Assembly (NCBI GenBank): GCA_019419995.1
Contig: JAHZHZ010000007.1
Span: forward strand, 1-64,000
DNA: 64,000 nucleotides
Direction: 5' to 3'
From: Clostridiales bacterium
Lineage (GTDB): Bacteria > Bacillota > Clostridia > Christensenellales > Aristaeellaceae
Shown here: piece after piece, positions 59,792 to 64,000 of the stretch
How positions within the stretch are numbered: the first letter of the stretch is position 1
Layout: each line of letters opens with the position of its first letter
The notes under the pieces: model-generated
What the model saw: only the letters and a program-made list of their open reading frames with translations
Told to the model about the DNA's origin: nothing
The model's database searches: none
Made by a program: the position numbers and the translations under genes

Positions 59792-60719
59792 CCTCCTCCA
59801 CCTCCATGCTCATCACATTGAGCGCCGTTCTGGGCAGGATCAGCTCAATGCGCCGGGGCAGGTTGATCACTTCAAAGCTACGCCCATTTTCGCCCCGTTC
59901 CCCATCCAGCGTCCACTCTACATCCTCCGACGCCTCGATTTTTAATTGACGGGCCGTAAAAAACTCAATCATTTCGCTGGGCAGGTTACAGCTTCGCAAA
60001 TCCATCAAAATCTTCGTCCAATGAATAGGAAGCGTAGGATACTTCACCAGCATCACCTCAAACATGCCGTCGTTGAGGCGCACCAAATCTGGATCCAGCT
60101 TCAGGATACCGCCCACAGACAGGGAATTGGTCACTCCACAGAAAATATAATTGCCTTCCAACACCCGGTCATCTGTCTCAAAGCGCATGTGCAAGGGTTT
60201 TAAGCTGGGCAGAAGATCCTTCAATCCCTCAAATATGTAGGCCAGATGCCCCAGCAGATTTTTAGCCGTCTGAGACGTAGTGTAGCTGGTGCGCGCAAAG
60301 GCGCCACAGGATGCCGTATAAATAAAATTCCTGCCATTAAACCTTCCCAAATCAAAGCGGCAGGGCACTCCCTCCACCGAATCCCTGGCCGCCCTGAGAA
60401 TATCAGTGGATAAGCCCAGACTGTTTGCATAGTCATTGGTGCTTCCCGCCGGGATGTATCCCACGGGGCAATCCACTCCGCCTTCAATCATGCCCGCTAT
60501 GGTTTCATTGAGGGTACCATCCCCTCCGATACAAACCAGGCGGTCATATATCCCGCCATGATTGCTTAAAAATTGTGTGGCGTCTCCCGAACTGCCCGTG
60601 ACATAGGTCTCGCAATGATAGCCGCATTCATTATAGAGCCGCACAATTTCCGGCAGCAGACGATTTGCCCGCCTCTGCCCTGCACAGGGGTTTAATAACA
60701 GCAGCAATCGCTTATCCAT
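59763..60719 (-). CDS. Diacylglycerol/lipid kinase family protein (DagK/YegS-like)
   Basis: 318 residues from ATG 60719 (GGAAGGAG upstream). N-terminal LLLLNPCAGQRRANRLLP, the catalytic loop CIGGDGTLNETIAG near 64-77, PAGSTNDYANSLGLS, and C-terminal LDGERGE are typical of the family. It phosphorylates diacylglycerol or another lipid for phospholipid recycling at the membrane. Its 3' end overlaps queH, suggesting a shared transcript. Confidence 0.92.
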   Translation of the reverse strand: MDKRLLLLLNPCAGQRRANRLLPEIVRLYNECGYHCETYVTGSSGDATQFLSNHGGIYDRLVCIGGDGTLNETIAGMIEGGVDCPVGYIPAGSTNDYANSLGLSTDILRAARDSVEGVPCRFDLGRFNGRNFIYTASCGAFARTSYTTSQTAKNLLGHLAYIFEGLKDLLPSLKPLHMRFETDDRVLEGNYIFCGVTNSLSVGGILKLDPDLVRLNDGMFEVMLVKYPTLPIHWTKILMDLRSCNLPSEMIEFFTARQLKIEASEDVEWTLDGERGENGRSFEVINLPRRIELILPRTALNVMSMEVEEDAAQNQLSD

Positions 60720-60751
60720 GCCTTTCTCCTTCCACCCTCATCTTATCGTAT

Positions 60752-60780
60752 TAAAAGCTGCCGTCGGTCCCCGGCGGCAG
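60752..60780 (-). terminator. Terminator of the phosphoesterase gene
   Basis: CTGCCG stems (CTGCCGCCGG with CCGaCGGCAG on the minus strand), then CTTTTAA, directly after the phosphoesterase stop. Confidence 0.75.
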
Positions 60781-61473
60781 TTATTTGACATCCATTATAT
60801 GTCTGAGCTGAAAATCTAATCCATCACACGATACCTGATGATAGATAATTCCATCCATTATTCCTCTAACAGCGCCCGCCAACGCGGCCCCATGAAGATG
60901 TCCATACACCACCTGATCCACGCCAAATTCCTTAAAAATATCAGAAAAACCGATCTCCGTTTCGCTGCGTGGGGGATAGTGCATCATGGCAATCAGCGGC
61001 GCCGTCTCGCTTCGGGACCGGGCATGCTTTAAGGACATCTCCAGCCGTTGTCTCTCCCGCCGGTAAATTCGAGCATCATCGCCCTCTCCATTGGGGTCCT
61101 GTGGGATTTGCCAGCCGCGGCTGCCAGCAAAGAGCACGTTCTCCAACATCAGGCTGTCATTCTGAAGAGCATAACATCCCTCTGGAAGCGTCCTACGGAC
61201 GCGGCCGATGGAGCTCCACCAATAATCGTGATTGCCTCGAATCAAAATCTTCCGGCCTGGCAGTTCACCAATGCGCTTCAGATCATCCAAAGCTTCTTCC
61301 AAGTGCATTGCCCAGCTCAAATCGCCGGGCAACAACACGATATCCTCCGGATCAACCTGTTCCAACCAATTGGCACGGATATGTTCAAAATGATTCTGCC
61401 AGTGCGCTCCAAAGATGTCCATGGGCTTCTGGTGAGCCGGTAGGTGCAAATCTGAAATTGCCCAAATGCCCAC
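60781..61473 (-). CDS. Calcineurin-like metallophosphoesterase
   Basis: 230 residues from GTG 61473, with GGAG nine bases upstream. Metallophosphoesterase motifs in order: ISDLHLP, LPGDLSWAM, IRGNHDYWWSS, MMHYPPRS, and YGHLHGAA. These bind two metal ions. The family hydrolyses phosphoesters of nucleotides, proteins or other small molecules; the substrate is unknown. It begins two bases after the zinc-ribbon gene. Confidence 0.9.
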   Translation of the reverse strand: MGIWAISDLHLPAHQKPMDIFGAHWQNHFEHIRANWLEQVDPEDIVLLPGDLSWAMHLEEALDDLKRIGELPGRKILIRGNHDYWWSSIGRVRRTLPEGCYALQNDSLMLENVLFAGSRGWQIPQDPNGEGDDARIYRRERQRLEMSLKHARSRSETAPLIAMMHYPPRSETEIGFSDIFKEFGVDQVVYGHLHGAALAGAVRGIMDGIIYHQVSCDGLDFQLRHIMDVK

Positions 61474-61475
61474 GC

Positions 61476-61910
61476 TCAGCGGCTCCTGCCGGACGCTTTG
61501 GAAGAATTTGCGCCTTCTTCATCCTCATCTTCTTCGTCTTCATCGTCTTCCCCAAAGAAGGCCTTATCTTCATCATCAAAAACTTCGTCATCCAGGTCAT
61601 CGCCCAAGTCACCATCGAGATCCAATTCAATCTCATCCATGGTGCTGACCGAATCTATGCCAATATTTGCCGCCTCGCTGACCACGCTGTCATCACTCTG
61701 CGTCTCAGCGCCCCGCTGGGCCAATTCTTTCAGGCAATAGGCACACAATTCCTGTCCGGGCACGACGGGGTTCTCTCCGCATTCCGAACACAATTCAATC
61801 ATCTCATACTGTTCGCTTTCGCCGCGAACCTCACGCCGGCAAACGGAACACATCTTTTCCGTATCCAGCATATAATTCAATTCGCATCTGGGGCATTTGA
61901 TCAGGCTCAT
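61476..61910 (-). CDS. Zinc-ribbon protein with long acidic tail
   Basis: 144 residues from ATG 61910 (GAGGAAG upstream). Two Cys-x2-Cys pairs near the start (CPRCEL, CSVCRR) and two more (CSECG, CAYCLKEL) form treble-clef or zinc-ribbon sites. Residues of about 95-135 are almost only Asp and Glu (DLDGDLGDDLDDEVF, DDEDEEDEDEEG), ending with a basic cap. I do not recognise a family. The layout recalls nucleic-acid-binding adaptors such as RNA polymerase delta, but without homology. Confidence 0.7.
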   Translation of the reverse strand: MSLIKCPRCELNYMLDTEKMCSVCRREVRGESEQYEMIELCSECGENPVVPGQELCAYCLKELAQRGAETQSDDSVVSEAANIGIDSVSTMDEIELDLDGDLGDDLDDEVFDDEDKAFFGEDDEDEEDEDEEGANSSKASGRSR

Positions 61911-61992
61911 TGAAATCTTCCTCTCAGGATGGCTGTTATGACCAGCAGGCCCCCGCCTAAATGGCAAAGGCTTCCGCTGGGTTCACCATGTA

Positions 61993-62020
61993 ATTATACA
62001 CGATTGTATCGGAAGCGCAA
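61993..62020 (-). promoter_or_regulatory. Promoter of the zinc-ribbon/phosphoesterase operon
   Basis: Minus strand TTGCGC (62020-62015), 16-bp spacer, consensus TATAAT (61998-61993). Confidence 0.6.
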
Positions 62021-62071
62021 GGGGCAAAGACGATATTTTTGCATTTTTCCCATCATTTCTTAAACCATGCC

Positions 62072-62650
62072 TCAATGTTCCCGAAGCCAGGCAGCCAGTT
62101 GCGATATGTCCTGCTCGTAGATTGGACGCAAAGATGGATTGTAGATCAGCGACGCCGGATGATACATGGGATAGATCCGTTTCCCTTCCCAGTCTTGAAA
62201 TTGCCCATGCAATTCGCCGACGGCTACCCGTTGCCCCATTAACGCCTTGAGGGGAACATTGCCCAGTGTGACGATGACCTGCGCGCCCACCAGTTCAATT
62301 TCCTTCTGAAGCCAGGGAAAAAATAAGCGCACTTCCTCCCGATTGGGCGGGCGATTGACCACCCGTCCCGCCGCAGAAATCTTTGTAGGCCGGAATTTGA
62401 CGGCGTTAGTGACATAGAGCTGACCCCTGTCTATACCACTCTGTTCCAGAAACTGATCCAGGTTCTTTCCAGCCTTGCCCACAAAGGGACGGCGTTGAAG
62501 GGTTTCCTGTTCTCCGGGCGCTTCGCCCACAAGCATTACTCTAGCGCCCTGACTTCCTTCCCCATGGACCAATACCTTGCGTTCTCCCTCGTATACCTCA
62601 GAAATTAGCTTTTCCAACTCCTGGCGGAGCCGCTGAAGATCATTCGTCAC
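62072..62650 (-). CDS. Family-4-like uracil-DNA glycosylase, cysteine-free paralog
   Basis: 192 residues from GTG 62650, coupled to the upstream glycosylase gene by a GTGA overlap. Motif 1 GEAPGEQE and the C-terminal MYHPASLIY loop match the superfamily. The four cysteines that bind the 4Fe-4S cluster in family 4 are missing; the protein contains no cysteine at all, and the cluster site VVKC is VKF here. It may excise uracil or another damaged base with a different stability or specificity. Its partner at 62647 is the Fe-S version. Confidence 0.82.
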   Translation of the reverse strand: MTNDLQRLRQELEKLISEVYEGERKVLVHGEGSQGARVMLVGEAPGEQETLQRRPFVGKAGKNLDQFLEQSGIDRGQLYVTNAVKFRPTKISAAGRVVNRPPNREEVRLFFPWLQKEIELVGAQVIVTLGNVPLKALMGQRVAVGELHGQFQDWEGKRIYPMYHPASLIYNPSLRPIYEQDISQLAAWLREH

Positions 62651-63237
62651 AGCTTTTCTTCACCCGATTCTTTGGCTTGCGCCTCAATTTCTTTTAATTT
62701 ATCCCGAATCTTCTGAAAGTCTTCCCAGGAATCGCGCTTTTTAGCAGGATCCCTCAGCAATGCCGAAGGATGATAGGTGGGCATGAACCAAACGCCCTTT
62801 CTCTCAAACCATCTTCCATGCTCGCGCATGACGGAAATCTCCTGCTGCAATGTATACCGACAGGCCACCTTACCCAATAACGCTACCACTCTGGGGCGCA
62901 CCAGTGCCACTTGCGCCCTGAGATAATTTAAACATGCCTGTGCTTCATCCGGCTCGGGATTGCGGTTTTGAGGAGGCCTGCACTTGACCACATTGCAGAT
63001 GTAAACATCCTCCCGCTCCAGTCCGATGGCGCGAATCATCCGGGTCAGCAATTCTCCACTGCGCCCCACAAAGGGCCTTCCCTGCAAATCTTCGTCCCGG
63101 CCCGGTCCTTCTCCGATAAACATCAGCGTTGCATGAGGGTTTCCCTCGCCGGGCACCACATGATTGCGAAACTCGCACAGGCGACACTTGTGGCACTGTT
63201 GAATTTCCTCCGTGAGCTGCGCCCAAGATGTTCTCAT
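62647..63237 (-). CDS. Family-4 uracil-DNA glycosylase with Fe-S cluster
   Basis: 196 residues. ATG 63237 with GGAG nine bases upstream is preferred over an in-frame ATG at 63252. Cluster cysteines are CHKC near the start, VVKC in the middle and QAC further on, the usual family-4 pattern. Motif 1 is GEGPGRDED, and PTYHPSALLRDP is the DNA-binding loop. It removes uracil from DNA produced by cytosine deamination. It overlaps the downstream cysteine-free glycosylase. Confidence 0.9.
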   Translation of the reverse strand: MRTSWAQLTEEIQQCHKCRLCEFRNHVVPGEGNPHATLMFIGEGPGRDEDLQGRPFVGRSGELLTRMIRAIGLEREDVYICNVVKCRPPQNRNPEPDEAQACLNYLRAQVALVRPRVVALLGKVACRYTLQQEISVMREHGRWFERKGVWFMPTYHPSALLRDPAKKRDSWEDFQKIRDKLKEIEAQAKESGEEKL

Positions 63238-63311
63238 TTCTTTCAACTCCATCCCATGTCGTAGGCCATCTATAACCAAATCCGACGCTTACGCGCCGGA
63301 TTGATCAAAAC

Positions 63312-63533
63312 TTATTCAGGAATAATGATGGATTTTTCAAGCATCTCCCACATCTTGTGAAACGTCACAGGTACATCCGCTGCGATCCAGCGTATCAATG
63401 AAGCAATTAAAATGATGCACCCCACAATGACAATCACGCCTACCACCACGGCCAGAAAGTCAAACATTCCTGCAAACACTTGAAATTTGACTCTCCTGCG
63501 CTGAATTTCTTCACGGGTGTAAAGCTTTGCCAT
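63312..63533 (-). CDS. Small membrane protein, unknown
   Basis: 73 residues from ATG 63533 (GAGG eight bases upstream). A basic N-terminus (LYTREEIQRRRVKF) leads to one or two membrane helices (about 20-50), then a short amphipathic C-terminus ending IIIPE. No known family is recognised. A promoter lies just upstream, overlapping the end of the VanW gene. Confidence 0.6.
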   Translation of the reverse strand: MAKLYTREEIQRRRVKFQVFAGMFDFLAVVVGVIVIVGCIILIASLIRWIAADVPVTFHKMWEMLEKSIIIPE

Positions 63534-63555
63534 GTCATTCACCTCTTTACTCCAC

Positions 63556-63584
63556 AGTATACCACAGACCTACGATTTACGCAA
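63556..63584 (-). promoter_or_regulatory. Promoter of the small membrane-protein gene
   Basis: Minus strand TTGCGT (63584-63579), 17-bp spacer, TATACT (63561-63556) with TGG before it (extended -10), immediately downstream of the VanW stop. Confidence 0.6.
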
Positions 63585-64000
63585 TCACGGACCATATTCA
63601 ATAATTTCATCGGTGGCCTGATAGCGGCTCTTACACAGTTCTTCCCGCCGAATCTCATTGCCCTGAGCATCCCACCAGATCTTATAAGTGGTGGCGGTAT
63701 AACCCTTCTTTCCACTCTGAACCACTCGCGTCTGTCCGCTGTAGAGTTCAAAGCTGAGCTGGTACTGTGTATCATAATCAATCGTACCCGTGCGCACTCC
63801 CTCCAGGGTAATGGTTACGCCATCTTCCAGCAGGCGCCCAAACACGCCTACGCGCACACGCTTGTCATCGGTCAAATAACAGCAGATGTAGATCCGATCG
63901 TCAGTATTATTGGTAAACTTCAGATCCTTGTTTCCCCAGTCCACAGCCGCGTCCTTTCCCAAATCCACATAGCTTACCGTTAGAGAATGGGAATGGCGCT
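63585..64000 (-). CDS. VanW family protein, 3' part, runs off right edge
   Basis: The last 138 residues of a longer gene whose start lies beyond the window. The reading frame continues upstream to the edge (RHSHSLTVSYVDLGKDAAVD), matching the VanW consensus (HSLPVSYVPLG-type), followed by DLKFTNNTDDRIYICCYL. The C-terminus ends in a G5-like extension (SGKKGYTATTYKIWWDAQG). VanW proteins occur in vancomycin-resistance loci and on many Gram-positive chromosomes; the function is unknown. They are usually exported and carry N-terminal peptidoglycan-binding domains, not visible here. Confidence 0.85.
   Translation of the reverse strand, partial: RHSHSLTVSYVDLGKDAAVDWGNKDLKFTNNTDDRIYICCYLTDDKRVRVGVFGRLLEDGVTITLEGVRTGTIDYDTQYQLSFELYSGQTRVVQSGKKGYTATTYKIWWDAQGNEIRREELCKSRYQATDEIIEYGP

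Noticed and set aside
1..64000. Insertion sequences, prophage, integrases, CRISPR arrays, rRNA genes or metabolite riboswitches
   Set aside because: I looked on both strands and saw no transposase or integrase motif, no regular repeat-spacer array and no rRNA or classical riboswitch pattern. Absence is by eye only.

Overview
This window looks like chromosome of an endospore-forming, Gram-positive Clostridia-type anaerobe of moderate to fairly high GC. The evidence is two alpha/beta-type small acid-soluble spore proteins, a six-cysteine SCIFF peptide with its radical SAM maturase, type III glutamine synthetase, FeoA/FeoA/FeoB with a FeoB-associated Cys-rich peptide, VanW and VanZ proteins, MutS2, an Fe-S serine dehydratase, and near-consensus vegetative promoters with strong GGAGG ribosome sites. 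Some features recall Christensenellales-like lineages, but I cannot fix the genus. I saw no insertion sequence, prophage, integrase, CRISPR array or rRNA operon.

Layout. 1-3175: 5' part of a very large cyclic beta-1,2-glucan synthase-like gene that runs off the left edge. 3377-6360: rsmD-coaD-coiled-coil operon, then alr. 6549-9230: a DUF624 membrane protein with a U32 protein, then two spore-protein genes. 9439-14071: yloU-fakA-recG divergent from rpmB. 14543-22832: a long co-directional run of zapA, U32/DUF3656, mutS2, an OmpR-type two-component pair and an HtrA-like protease. 22957-24984: DUF523, threonine aldolase and VanZ, overlapping. 25074-28197: ferrous iron uptake, with two related palindromes in its control regions. 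28238-30505: a MATE exporter and a YjdF-like membrane protein. 30678-33752: the SCIFF locus, with a translationally coupled PLP decarboxylase-fold enzyme. 34019-34214: two serine tRNAs. 34437-36812: lipoprotein MsrAB, then a Fur/PerR-type regulator in front of a QueD-like protein lacking the catalytic cysteine. 37022-43305: M18 peptidase, DUF4432, DUF3783, two Nudix hydrolases, single-chain serine dehydratase and an Mrp/NBP35 ATPase. 43489-47179: a polar amino-acid ABC importer in one operon with a DapF-fold epimerase and an Imm5-like protein. 47431-54951: a second MATE, an exported L,D-transpeptidase, RadC, glutamine synthetase III and RpiB. 55096-58167: an exported protein plus an NMT1/SsuA-type ABC importer of unknown substrate. 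58148-64000: BirA, QueH, a lipid kinase, a phosphoesterase, a zinc-ribbon acidic protein, two family-4-like uracil-DNA glycosylases, a small membrane protein and the 3' end of a VanW gene.

How parts fit together. Metal handling recurs: Feo with its own operators, an autoregulated Fur-family gene, Fe-S enzymes and an Mrp-type Fe-S carrier candidate. Envelope functions recur too: glucan synthase, Alr, L,D-transpeptidase, VanW/VanZ and HtrA behind a sensor kinase. Queuosine-related genes appear twice (QueH and the divergent QueD-like protein). The best candidates for under-described biology are the importer/epimerase/Imm5-like operon, the QueD-like protein cotranscribed with a Fur-family regulator, the decarboxylase-fold gene coupled to the SCIFF maturase, and the cysteine-free uracil-DNA glycosylase paralog beside an Fe-S one. 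Start sites were moved from the longest possible reading frame wherever a ribosome site pointed to a later codon. All family calls were made by reading the sequence, without database searches.
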